64,000 nt of DNA from Paraspadella gotoi. Its lineage: Eukaryota > Chaetognatha. Below the pieces are notes generated by a model. It had not been told where the DNA came from. It saw only the letters and a program-made list of their open reading frames with translations, and searched no databases. The translations under genes were made by a program, and so were the position numbers. Shown one piece after another: positions 34,663-45,745 of this stretch. The stretch spans positions 11,161,818 through 11,225,817 of the forward strand of contig CM119265.1 in NCBI GenBank assembly GCA_051294375.1. Direction: 5' to 3'. Every line of letters begins with the position of its first letter. Position 1 is the first letter of the stretch.

Positions 34663-34857
34663 AGAAAAATGAGCATAAGGATCGTCGCAATTGCAAGAGA
34701 GAGAGAGAAGAGAAGAGAGCAGAAAAATGAGCATAAGGATCGTCGCAATTGCAAAGAGAGAAAGAGAGAAGAAAATGAGCATAAGGATCGTCGCAATTGC
34801 AAAGAGAGAAAGAGGGAGAGAGAGAGCAGAAAAATGAGCATAGGATCGTTGCAATTG

Positions 34858-34898
<41 letters not shown>

Positions 34899-37800
34899 GT
34901 CCGAGATAAAATTAGCGAATAAAAAAGTTGTTATTTTACTCACTTAAAATACTTACAAAATACATAAAATTGATAAAATTATTATTCCGATAACATTGTT
35001 TAATCACATGCAATATATCTAGTAAGGCGGGCCAAAATTTAACACTTTTTATAACTTCCAGTTCTCTCAAAAAAATTTCTTTTTTCCTTCTACTACTAAA
35101 TCGATTTTCAATGTAACTTTTTGAATTAGTCCATTGGGTTGTGCACTGAAGCTTTTAAATATTTATTAATATATAACAAATGACAAAAAAAATTTAAAAA
35201 TTTGATTTTTTTAAGAACGGGTTCTTGTAGAGCTTAACAAGTTAAATGAAAGTTAGTACTATAAATTTTTTTCAAATTTTGACAATAAATTGGTTAAAAA
35301 TAGAAAAACACGTTAAAGAAATCATCATCATCATAATTGGCTAAATTTTATTTTTTCAAATTTTTCATTAATAAAACAAAAAAAATTTTAAAAGTTGTAT
35401 TAACTTTTAAAGCCCTATCAGAATCTATAAAAAAAATTGATAAGCAAAATTTTAAAAATTATTTTCATTTTCATATTATTTAATAGTCGCTTAACCATTA
35501 TTTATTTGAGAGAACTTCTAATTTTCAACCTGTTCCGGCCTAATATCTAGTAAGACGGGCCAAAATTGAACACTTTTTATAACTTCTAGTTCTCTTTAAA
35601 AATTTTTTTCTTTTTACTATTAAATCGATTTTCAATGTAACTTTTTGAATTAGTTCATTGGGTTGTTGCACTGAAGCTTTTAAATATTTATTAATATATA
35701 ATAATTATATAAAGTTTTGACGGAATTGTGCCAGTGGAAATGAGTTTAGATGGAAAAAATATAAGTCACATTTACTTGAATCTTTAATATTAATGATTAC
35801 TAATAAATGTTTTAATTAATTAATTAATTAATGTGAAAAAATGATGCAAGTTAAAAAAATGTTAAAAGCATAAAGATCGTCGCATAAAAAGAGAGAGAGA
35901 GAGAGTGAGAGAGAGAGAGAGAAGGAGACATAAAATAAAATAGAGGATATTTGTTTGTTTTGATAAAATGTAAACAAAACATATTTAATAACTGTCCTAA
36001 CCCAATTTTAAGGACATCGATGATGATAAGTTGAATATAAATTTAAAATTAATTATTACATTTTAAAATTAATTAATTAATTAATTAATCGATTAATTAA
36101 TTAATTAATTATTGTGGGCAGATCCGACATTGTTTGCTCAAACTTGTTTAATCAATATTATTGCAGTCGTTTAGTCCGCAACTCTTCAAATTCAGTGTAG
36201 ATTCATTGTAGCTCGAATTTCTTTACCATTTATTTAACTGAAGATTTTGTTCATGACTGGAAAACCAACAGAGTAACAAGATTAATTGTTTATTTCTCCC
36301 CTTCTAATTTATCCCTTTGAAGAGACAGTAATTATTGATAAGTGTTAATGACAGAACCGTTCAATATAAGCAGTCCCTGAGCTTCGGATCAGGCTGTAAC
36401 ACCAATGTTACAGGCGGGTTAAGCGCCCCGTCCCTCTTAACTGCCAGACGACCACCGGGCTAGAACCCCGGACCTTTGGGTTGGGAGGCGAATGACTTGC
36501 CTCCGGCACCAATGGCCGCTGATGAACGGTTGGTGGATTTTAGTCCACCATACATCCCCCCTCCCGTAGGGAGAAGTCTGTTGCGTCTCTTCGGTGAATT
36601 GTTGTTGTTGGTGGAAAGTTCGTCACCAAGTTGAGGCATGTCGCCTGATGTGTTGTGGGCGGAAAGTGCATCGCCAGGTTGAGGCATGTCGCCTGAAAGT
36701 GTTGTTGTTGCTGTTGTGTTCGGAAGTCGGGCTCACCAATGAAGAGACAGTAATTATTGATAAGTGTTAATGACAGAACCGTTCAATATAAGCAGTCCCT
36801 GAGCTTCGGATCAGGCTGTAACACCATGTTACAGGCGGTTAAGCGCCCCGTCCCTCTTAACTGCCAGACGACCACCGGGCTAGAACCCCGGACCTTTGGG
36901 TTGGGAGGCGAATGACTTGCCTCCGGCACCAATGGCCGCTGATGAACGGTTGGTGGATTTTAGTCCACCATACCTTACCATTTTTTAACTTCTTACCTAA
37001 AATTTTTTAACAACCAGATTGAAAAACAAATCTTTAAAAAATGTGCTTACCCATTTAACTTGACAATTTTGTTATTTATTTATTTTTTTGTGATTACCGA
37101 TGACTATAATGTATTTCTCAATGTATTAGCTCTAATACATCAATGATTACGCATTAGGGTGGAGTGATGAAAAGATTGAGCGATGGAACAATATTTTTTT
37201 GCTGCCTTTGTATATGTAATAAAAAATAATTAAACCCTTTTTCAAAAAAAATTTGCACAACAGTATCATTAATTGAATTTTCTTTATAGTAATATCCTTA
37301 TAAAATCATAAAATTTCAAAATCATATTTTTTTAATTTTAAAAACAGTTTTGGATTCGCCGGAAAAAACTGAAAAACTTTTGTAAAATATATTACATGAT
37401 ATTTTTAGGTTAAAGCTTCGAAAAATGATTAAGAAGTTTTATCATATAATAATTTTTATTACAAAGTGTAAAAAAGTAGAGAATTTGACCTTTTTTTTCC
37501 CCATTTTTGACGCTGAAGACATTGAAATTTTTAATAACATATTTTATATTTTTGATCTAACTTTTTGTGAAGAATCAGAATCTTTAATAAAAATTTAAAA
37601 AAAAATTATTCTAAAAATTTATGGTTTTATAAGAATATTACTATAAATATATTGTAATTAATGATACTGTTCCCCAAACAATATAAGCAAAATACTTTTT
37701 GTACTCCTTAATCATACTATCTCACGTCTAAATATCCTTGTTTGATCACTCAAATAAAATTCATGTTCCCCAGTGCTCCATTCTATTACGCATTGTTATG

Positions 37801-38869
37801 ATGAATGACCTTTCCTCTTAAAAAACTTTCGGCCATCTCGTAGTTATTCCATTTTTTCAAAATCTTACCCTCTAGTATTTTACCTTTTTGCAAGAAATCG
37901 CTGACGGTCAAGTCCCAGTCCAGGAGTTCACGACTCTCGGGCAGAACCATCGCTCGAAACGCAAATCGGGCAAGAAAAGATGTCAAACCGTCCTGCAAAT
38001 CATAAGAACAGCATTAATAATGCCAGCATTATAGCATCAACGCTATATTTAAAATAATTCGACGACTCAGATAAATTTCCCAAAACCATTCGGCATTCCC
38101 ATTTCCCAACCTTAGACACGAAATGAACAATGGCTCGTTTGGCCTTTTGCATCTCCACATTGATGACCATTTGCTCTGCTAGGAAAAAGCTGGTCAATTC
38201 ATCCGATGATTTGGCTGAAGAAAAAAAATTGAGCTGTATCTCCAAACTCAGTCATAAATCTTTTCCTCTTCCAGATTAACTCACCCGAATATCCAAGGAC
38301 TTGAAGCGGCCATTTTTTGGAGTTGGAAGCCAGCGTGATTTTCGCGGTTTTCTCACCAAACTTGAGATCAGGTTTTGATGAGAGGATCTTCTTGGCGGCC
38401 GGCAAATCCATCCAAACAAAGGCGTTACATCCTGAAGCGAGCAAAAAATATTTTACCATATAATTAATCGGGACACAAAAGTTTAAATATAGCTGTAAAT
38501 CTATTCTAACTTCCACCACCAACCTTTGGCGCTCTTAACTTTGACAGATTCTCCAATGATGGCGGCCAAGGCTTCAGCCAGGGTTGACTTGAAAATCCCG
38601 AGAGGCAAGTCGGTCAGTCTTGTCTCCACACGAAGCTTTTTTTTCCTCTTCAACATTTTATCTTTTTCTTCTTCATCTGCGTCCTTCGCCGCCCTCCCCT
38701 CTTCCTCTTCCTCCTCCACATCCTCGGCTTCCTTGTCCTCGTATTCATCCTCGTCGGGAAGAGACGAAACTGAAGAAAAGAATATTTGCATAAAATGTAA
38801 AAGTGGATTATAAGTAATGACAAGTGTCATACTCAAATGCTGACTTGTGTTTTGAAGGTCGTACACCAA
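31336..38869 (-). CDS. Gene B: acidic protein with three RRM-like domains (family not recognised)
   Basis: Exons in coding order: 38769-38524, 38431-38285, 38214-38111, 37992-37884, 32189-31336. Phases agree at every junction (1,1,0,1), giving about 486 aa to the TGA at 31338-31336. The protein starts with a Glu/Asp-rich stretch. RRM-like domain 1 follows, with TDLPLGIF as the RNP2-like strand and NAFVWMD as the RNP1-like strand. Domain 2 starts at WPLQVLGYS and includes AIVHFVSK. An acidic Asp/Lys linker of ~130 aa leads to domain 3 with VFFVRL and DGVVYFEKKSS. RRMs usually bind RNA; that role is inferred. The 38769 exon needs an upstream phase-1 exon because it has a strong acceptor (ttttcttcag). 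I did not find that exon. Alternatively the reading frame runs open to an ATG at 38869. The last intron, 5.7 kb, contains a complete HINE-like element. Confidence 0.8.
33386..33690 (+). repeat. 18-bp minisatellite CAAATTATGCCAGTTGAC
   Basis: About 16 units. The reverse complement of the array in E1 (10011-10420), in the matching internal position. Confidence 0.9.
34616..34895 (-). repeat. ~50-60-bp minisatellite with (GA)n spacer
   Basis: Five units of GAGCATAAGGATCGTCGCAA followed by TTGCAAGAGAGA… The repeat combines a GATCGTCGCAATTGC box with a variable (GA)n. Two units lie at the matching place in E1 (9060-9125). Confidence 0.85.
36320..36972 (-). mobile_element. Two tandem copies of a tRNA-derived SINE
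   Basis: 36332-36554 and 36741-36973 are nearly identical direct copies. The minus-strand head has GGTGCCGGAGGCAAG and the B-box-like GGGGTTCTAGCCC. The body has TTAACCCGCCTGTAAC and AGCCTGATCCGAAGCTCAGG, and GTGGATTTTAGTCCACCATA lies at the edge. A 75-codon minus frame crosses the first copy but contains no known domain. Confidence 0.75.
36973..37785. other. Gene B intron: AT-rich, nothing recognised
   Basis: Very AT-rich unique-looking sequence between the SINE pair and the gene B exon at 37884. No open frame or repeat noticed. Confidence 0.5.
37884..38769 (-). CDS. Gene B exons encoding the acidic N-terminal region and RRM-like domains 1-2
   Basis: Four small exons (246, 147, 104 and 109 nt) are separated by introns of 92, 70 and 118 nt. 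The first carries an acidic run and a basic KRKKK cluster, possibly a nuclear localisation signal, just before domain 1. The donors are GTTGGT, GTGAGT, GTTGGG and GTAAAA. The last exon ends LLDWDLTVSDFLQKG, which aligns with WEIAVGDSIFKKGG in gene C and marks the end of domain 2. Compact introns here contrast with the repeat-filled last intron. Confidence 0.8.
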
Positions 38870-38999
38870 TTAAATTTCTGTCCCACCTCAGTTAGTATAG
38901 TGTTTAATTCAATTATTAATGAGATAAAGTTCACCATATTAGAGATGATTTAGTGAACTACCAAAGACTCGATGCCAATTTATTGATTATTATATAATT

Positions 39000-39310
39000 A
39001 TTAAGGCGGGCCAAAATTGAACACTTTTTATAACTTCTAGTTCTCTCAAAAAAATTTTTCCTTCATTGGGTTGTTGCACTGAAGCTTTTAAATATTTATT
39101 AATATATAACAAATGACAACAAAAATTTTAAAAATTTCATTTTTTAAGAACAGATTCCTATAGAGCTTGAAAAGTTAAATGAAAGTTAGTACTAAAATCA
39201 TCATCATCATCCTCACTTCCATTTGCTGAATTTTATAGTTTTTTAAAATTTTCTTTATAAAAAAAAACAAATAAAAAGTTCTATTAATAACCTTTATCTA
39301 ACTTTGAAAG
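39000..39310 (-). repeat. Fragment of HINE internal region
   Basis: GGCGGGCCAAAATTGAACAC and following sequence match 35026-35410 in E2 and the complement of 8320-8880 in E1, without the terminal parts. A similar fragment is at 41150-41340. Confidence 0.65.
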
Positions 39311-39657
39311 CTCTAGGCTCTACTCCCGCTTCGGGTATTTTAGACAATGATTTTGAAATTCGAATAACTATCATTTATTTTCATCCCACTGATAAATATA
39401 GGACATTCTTCAGTTAAAAAAACGGTTGGCTATAGTTATCTTTTCCTTATTACATCGAGCACACTAGGTGAATTTCTATGCCTTCAAAATATGGTAAGAC
39501 ATGATTTCTTCAATCAAATCTCGTTATCTGATTAATTTAAGAAAACAATATTTGCGATTTTTCATGTTAAGGACAACTTTTAAGGATCAAATTGCTCGTA
39601 GGAATTTACGCGTCAATCAGATTCACAGAACTCTTCAGGATAAAGATGACACTTAAA

Positions 39658-40000
39658 AATTTTCTTTTTTCCCCTCCATTTTACTTTTTTCTTCTCTTTC
39701 TCCCTCTCTGTCACTCTCTCTGTCACTCTTTCTTTCCCTCCTTTAATACTTCTCTCATCCCTTTCCTCTCTTTTGCCTTTTTTCCCCCCCCCTTCTTATT
39801 TTTTTCTTCCTTTTATTTCTGCTTTTCTTTTTCTATCATCGATTCTCTCTCTTTTTTTGTCTTTTCTTTTCTTTCCTTCTCTCTTGTTCTCAACCTCCTC
39901 TTAATCTTTTTTCTACTTTCAAATCCGATCGCTCTCCCTCTACCTCTACTTTCTTTTCACACACTCATTCTCCCTCCACTTCTCTTTTTTTCCCTCTACA
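39658..40000 (+). repeat. 340-bp polypyrimidine tract
   Basis: Almost pure C/T on the plus strand, without a fixed repeat unit. It keeps a 138-codon frame open (Phe/Ser/Leu/Pro only), which I read as a composition effect. Confidence 0.8.
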
Positions 40001-40125
40001 ATTTTTAGTGATTATATTTTTAAAAATAAAAATAAAGAGTTATTATATATTCTCTCTCTCTGATATTTTTTTCTGTATCAGGGCTAAAATCTATTATGTT
40101 TGCAGAAAATATATGTTATATTCTA

Positions 40126-40276
40126 TGCCTCAAGGTGTTGCGCGTTCTATATGTCGCCCGTTTAAAGAATTCGACGGTCTTTGGATAATTATTGTTTTAT
40201 TAGTATCAATAATATTAAAAACCCTCGTCTTACTCTTTAAACGGGCGACGTCTAAAACGCGCGACACCTTGAGGCA
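40126..40276. mobile_element. Small inverted-repeat element (~150 bp)
   Basis: 43-nt arms (40126-40168 and 40234-40276) begin TGCCTCAAGGTGT and end ACACCTTGAGGCA, with a few mismatches, and enclose a 65-nt AT-rich spacer. No clear target duplication. Confidence 0.75.
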
Positions 40277-40415
40277 CAGAAAATCTGCAGTAGAAACTTT
40301 AATTAACGGGCAGACGCTAACTTGCTTCGATCATAATCGTTTCACAGAAAAAGATCTGCCATCGGATGAATAGGCATGATTTTATTTCAATTTTGGTCGC
40401 CTCGCAAATTTAGTA

Positions 40416-40461
40416 AATCGACAGATTTTGCGAAAAATATTTTCCGCAAAATCTGTCGATT
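40416..40461. repeat. Perfect 17-bp hairpin
   Basis: AATCGACAGATTTTGCG and its complement, separated by 12 nt. Confidence 0.85.
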
Positions 40462-41854
40462 CTCAGAAAAAACAAGTCCTGACGCTTTCCATTGGGTTAA
40501 AAGGATGCGGTTTTTTTTATTAATCAACGTCAGTATGTATATCATCTTTTAAAACTAATAAATGAGTTTAAAATATTCTCTTTATTAAAAATAAATGCAA
40601 GTCACAAAAAGTCACAAATTAATAGGCGTCTTTAAAAATTATGTGGCTAAACGAAACAGGTTTTTATGATAATTTTGTAGGTATTAAAAGCTTATTCAAT
40701 AGGCTATATTTTCTGTTAATTTAAACTAATTTGAACAATTTTTGTTTAACAAATTATGATAAAAACTGAAAATGAAACTTTTTGACTTGTCAACTTTAAA
40801 ATTAATTCATAGGCAAACTATAAATGATTTAAGGAAATAAATTTACCCTGAGGCGAAGAAGATAAGGAAGAACGGATTTCCCAAGTAAAAGATTTTTCTC
40901 AACTTTCCTTGCCATTCAAATCAGAAGACGAAAGTGAAAATGGATGAAAATGGACATGATTTTTTTTCCTAAATGTTGCAATAATTGTACTTTTTTATCA
41001 TTAGAAACAGGTAGAGATGATTTTAACCAATCCCTAATTCGGCCCAATTTGTATTGTGGTACAAATTAAATTAATAATGTAACAACTGAACAATATTAGA
41101 AAAAGTTGTTTTTTGCTAAATGCGACGTTTGTAAGCGGAACCTCTATCAGAATCTATTAAAAAAAATTTAAAAATGAAAAAAAAATTTTGTACTTTATAT
41201 AGTAATAAAATAATCTTTAAATGCTTCCGTGCGCTAATTAATAAGCTAAATTTTAAAAATTATTTTCATATTCTTTAACAGTCACTTAACCATTATTTAT
41301 TTGAGAGAACTTCTTGTTTTCAACCTGTTCCGGCCTGATAATTATGTATGAATTTATTGTTTATAATCTATAATTACAGGGACTTCAATCAAGAGTGATA
41401 CGAAAAGATAGAGAGAGAAAATTTCATTTTCACAACGAATTAGTTTAATAAAATAATTTGTGAACTTATGTAATATTTTGCCTGATTAACTGAGAAAAGT
41501 GTCACTTATGGTGGACTAAAATCCACCAAATCCGCTCATGACCTAGCTCATTAAGTAAAAAGATTTGTTTAAGATACAGAAAGTACAAAACTAATGGTCA
41601 TGATATACAAACAAAAAAGTATAAGAAAATTCAGCCTCCAGCTATTTTTATTATTAACAGAAGTTTTAACTCAGTTAAATTAAGAAATAAAATTTATTAA
41701 CATTAAATTTTTTTTGTTGAAAATATTCTAGGGCTTAAACTAATTTAATGTCAATGTTAAACTAAGTTTTATTTGAAAAATATTTATAAATTAATACCCT
41801 TTAGAACAAAGTTTGAAGAGAGATTTAACAACGATTTTTATTTCATAGTGAAAC

Positions 41855-41890
41855 GGACATGTTTCGACTCACATACGAGTCTTCTTCAGC
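41855..41890 (-). ncRNA. Hammerhead-ribozyme-like motif H2
   Basis: Minus strand: CTGAAGA (fits CUGANGA), stem II GACTC…GAGTC, then GAAAC-AT-GTC. GGCG before the core can pair with CGTT after the triplet using G-U pairs. Confidence 0.65.
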
Positions 41891-42080
41891 GCCAATTCAA
41901 TTTGTGAAAAAAAAACACAAATTAATACCCTAAAATAGAGCATTTTATTAATTTATATTTAATTTTTTATCAATTTATTTGAATTTTTTAAAATAATGTT
42001 TCTCTTCTTAATTTTAGCAAATTAGATCAATTAAAAACGAAAATTTTCGTGGAACAACAATAAAGTTTTTTATTAACTTT

Positions 42081-42117
42081 GGACATGTTTCGGCTTACAA
42101 CTCAAGCCTACATCAGC
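42081..42117 (-). ncRNA. Hammerhead-like motif H3 (core base altered)
   Basis: Minus strand: CTGATGT instead of CTGANGA, stem II GGCTT…AAGCC, GAAAC-AT-GTC. The last core A is T, so activity is unlikely. Confidence 0.6.
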
Positions 42118-42149
42118 ATTTGAAATCATAAATAATTTATTTCACAAAC

Positions 42150-42197
<48 letters not shown>

Positions 42198-42870
42198 TCC
42201 AACAAAGAATTTAGTAAAGGAAAGTGGTCAGATGTGAGGACAGGTGAAGATGAGGACAGGGATGAAAAGGAGGGTGAATGTGAAATTGGTGAAAAGGGAG
42301 AGAGAGAGGGAGAGAGAGACACAGAGAGAGAGAGAGAAATAATAGTATACATTAGGCAATGTACAACAAAGATAAATAGTATTATAAACTAGACATAACA
42401 AAGATTGAAATAAATTAAATTAGGCTGTTTGTGCATTTTTGAAATAGTGCAATATTGAAAATGAAATGGAAAAGGATAGTTTGTGAGGGATAGTTAAGAT
42501 AAAGAGGTAAGAGAAAAACAAGTAAAGAAAGAGCTCAAAATGAGCTGGTCCCCCCCCAGCCGGGCAAATGAGGGATATTACTGATGAATTTCGGTTCATA
42601 GGCCTGTCATAGGTTGAGAGAGTATTGTGGAGTTAGTTAGGCTGGGATCTGGTAATGATCCACCTGGAAAAATGCCCAGTGCCACTCGAATGTCTCTCTG
42701 ACCTGATAAGCCTGCCGAATGCCCTCCTCTCCCCGGACGGTGAGGCGGGCGATTGCCTGTTCTGGCCTGTTTTGGTACAGGAGATACAGACTCCTCCCCC
42801 TCCTCCTGCAGCCGTCGTTTTGGGCTCTCTCTCTCAATGTTTGTGAAATAAATTATTTGTGATTTTAAAT

Positions 42871-42907
42871 GCTGATGAAGGCTTGAGTTGTAAGCCGAAA
42901 CATGTCC
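42871..42907 (+). ncRNA. Hammerhead-ribozyme-like motif H4
   Basis: CTGATGA (42872), stem II GGCTT…AAGCC, GAAA (42897-42900), C-AT-G and the GTC triplet (42904-42906). The core is intact. Stem I pairing beyond two base pairs is unclear. Confidence 0.65.
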
Positions 42908-43555
42908 AAAGTTAATAAAAAACTTTATTGTTGTTCCTCGAAAATTTTCGTTTTTAATTAATCTCAACAAACAACAAAAGAAAGGATTAATACAAAGCAA
43001 ATTAGATCATAAATTTGTCAGTTATATTTCTGTTTTAAAGCTGTCAATTAAAAATTGCCTACTTTTATTCAGTTTACTAGGTAAACCTAAAATAGTCTAT
43101 TACCTACTTAAGAAAATATCTTTACCTAAGTTCACCCCTTAGTTGTGCAAATCAAATTGATTCTCTAAATATTTTAAGGAAAACAAAAAAACTTGTAATA
43201 TAATCAAAACAAAAAGCAATCAGGTTATAAAATTTGTTCATACTAATAGAAAAATACTTAAACTTTTTTTTTTACCAAATCATAACATTCTAGCTATGTT
43301 ATAAACATTTTCCTCAGAGGGAAAATTTCAGAAGAAGCAAAATTTTTACTTTGAAAGTGGATCTTGCTATCAATTGCATTAAAACAATTGAATTTTTTTC
43401 ATGCTTCATTTTTTTGTTTAATAAGATACTGTAGTAAATGTATCAGGAACTAGAATAAAAAAATCTTAAAGTATAGTGATCTCGCCAGACGTTACTATCA
43501 AAGAAAATTAATGAAAAAATCCAGAAAAAAAAATATTGATGCAATAACAAATTGA

Positions 43556-44400
43556 TTGATGTAATAATAATTGATTGATATAATAGTAATTGATTGAATT
43601 AATAATAATTGATTGAATTAATAATAATTGATTGAATTAATAATAATTGATTGAATTAATAATAATTGATTGAATTAATAATAATTGATTAAATTAAAAG
43701 AAATTGATTGAAGTAATAGTAATTGATTTATGTAATAGTAATTGATTAATATAATAACAATTGAATAATACAATAATAAGTAATAGTAATTGAATAATAC
43801 AATAGTAAGTAATAGTAATTAATTGATTGATACAATAGTAAGTAATAGTAATTGATTGATACAATAGTAAGTAATAGTAATTGATTGATATAATAGTAAG
43901 TAATAGTAATTGATTGATATAATAGTAAGTAATAGTAATTGATTGATTATAATAATAATTGATTGATCTAATAATAATAATTGATTGATATAATAATAAT
44001 TGATTGATATAATAATAAATTATGTAATAATAATTGATTGATATAATAATAATTTTATGTAATAATAATTGATTGATATAATAATAATTGATTTATATAA
44101 TAATAATTGATTGATATAATAGTAATTGATTGATAGAATAATAATTGATTGATGTAATAGTAATTGATTGATTTAATAGTAATTGATTAATATAATAGTA
44201 ATTGATTAATATAATATATATTTATAACCAATAACATAATAACTAAATATTGATGCAATGATAACCAAATATTGATGCAATAATAACCAAATAATTGATA
44301 CGATGATAACCAAAGGATGCAATAATAACCAAATGATTGATACAATAATAACCAAGTGATTGATTGATGTTATGATCACCAAATGATTGCTATGATTTCC
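43556..44400 (+). repeat. ~20-bp minisatellite TAATAATAATTGATTGATA and relatives
   Basis: About 35 units in blocks with local higher-order periods (for example AATAGTAAGTAATAGTAATTGATTGATAC type at ~43760-43940), then GATAACCAAATATTGATGCA units from 44215. Confidence 0.9.
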
Positions 44401-44709
44401 ATCCACTGCATATCAGATAAAACTACGACTGAAAAAAATAAATGAAAAATAAGTTTGAGCAAACAATGTCGGATTTGCCTACAATAATTAAGCAATAAGC
44501 TAATCCGATTATAAATTACGGTAATGTTTTCTGACTTTCAATTTATGATTTTAACAGATCATAACACATTATAACATAAAAAATCATAACATACTTCTTA
44601 ATAAATCTTAAAAAAATTTAAACATTGTTGTGATTCTTTCTTTTTCGTTGTGTTTGTGTTTAAGGAATAACGTATTTTTAGTGTGTAACAACGAATTTTT
44701 ATTTCATAG

Positions 44710-44748
44710 GGACATGTTTCGACTCTGTGGTTGAGAGTCTTCATCAGC
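44710..44748 (-). ncRNA. Hammerhead-ribozyme-like motif H5
   Basis: Minus strand: CTGATGA, long stem II GACTCT…AGAGTC, GAAAC-AT-GTC. Followed by AAATAAAAATTCGTTG, the conserved downstream box. Upstream are (TC)n and the TTCCAACAAAGAATTG box. Confidence 0.68.
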
Positions 44749-45523
44749 AATTGATTCAATCAACAATTTTCTCATTAATGTTAGTTTTTAGAGAGAGAGA
44801 GAGAGGAAGGAATAGAGAGAGAGACAAAAAGAGGGAGATTCCAACAAAGAATTGAGAAAGGACAGATGTGATGCCCTTACCTTCACCTGTCCTCACATCT
44901 GACCATCTAATCTAATCTATCAAAAATTACCAGTATCCTTGCCAATACCAGTTTGCTTAATTTGCTAATTTTGCATAATTGGGTCAACTTGCATAATTTA
45001 ATCCACTGGTATTATTTGGTCAACTAAAATAATTTTTTTTAACTTGCAGAATTTGGTCACTTAGATAATTGTTCAACTGGCATAATTTGGTCAACTTGCA
45101 ATCAATCAATCAATCAGAGAGAAAGAGAATTTAAAAAAAATTCAAATAAATGTATATTAGAGTGATGTGAAAATGATACAATTTTAAAAAATTAAAATTT
45201 AGCATATAAAATATGAAAATAAAAACCAATAAAAATACTTTGGTAAATTTCTTTTTTAATTGTATACATTGGTGGGCACTAGTGAACTATATTTATATAT
45301 AGTATTAAGTATATAATAGGCTAAAATTTCAAATTTCTAATTCCTAAATTTTAAGATCGGATTTGGATTCTTTGCAAAAAGTTAACATAAGAAAGTATAA
45401 TTCTTTTTTAAAAATTATTTCATTAAGTTGGTTAAAAATGTAAAAAAATATATTTAAGACGCCGATTTTCAATTTGCAGGTTTAAAAATATAATTTTTTA
45501 TAATTTTAACCTACTTGGGTCTT

Positions 45524-45745
45524 TTCATACAATTGAAACATTCTTTGAATATTATACCACTTCATTGATAGGGAAGACAGGTACTCTGGGAGTGAATAAA
45601 CGAGACTGTGAGAGAGTCTTGATTGAAAGCTCGCAGGGACCTGCTATGTCATTATCTTGTAAGAGTGATGGAGGCCTTAAACCACCAAAGCCTGTCCAAA
45701 GTCAGGGGCAAGATAGCTTATTTATTAAATGAATGGATAATTTTT
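45524..45745 (+). repeat. ~210-bp dispersed repeat, copy 2
   Basis: Second near-identical copy of the repeat at 640-865, here nested inside the HINE-like element at 44450-46667. Flanking sequences differ beyond the shared ends. Confidence 0.8.

Larger units (their letters stand above)
32676..36149 (-). mobile_element. HINE-like element, full length, copy E2 (~3.5 kb)
   Basis: The inverted counterpart of E1. It has the TTTTTAGTCGGATCTGCTTG hairpin end (plus strand), the CGTC repeat, six or more ~140-170-bp modules and the 18-bp minisatellite (33386-33690). The 34616-34895 minisatellite follows, then the GGCCCGCCTTACTAGATAT blocks and the GGGCAGATCCGACATTGTTT end. It fills most of the last intron of gene B. 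Confidence 0.7.
42030..42960. mobile_element. ~930-bp element with inverted ends, each carrying a hammerhead motif
   Basis: 42030-42150 and 42840-42960 are inverted copies (CGAAAATTTTCG… to …CAATG-(GA)n). Each holds a hammerhead motif facing the other strand. The interior has (GA)n, TTCCAACAAAGAATT, a GGTGAGGCGGGCGATTGCC-rich stretch and no recognisable gene. Inverted partial terminal repeats are known in Penelope-like elements. No reverse transcriptase was found here. Confidence 0.65.

Noticed and set aside
39592-40008. 138-codon hydrophobic frame
   Set aside because: The C/T-only tract encodes mainly Phe, Leu, Ser and Pro by composition. Looks like a membrane protein but has no domain pattern.
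40850-40960. Missing first exon of gene B (minus strand, ending near GCCTCAG|GGTAAA)
   Set aside because: The segment looks more like a polypyrimidine acceptor than a donor, and the required frame has no ATG and an early stop.
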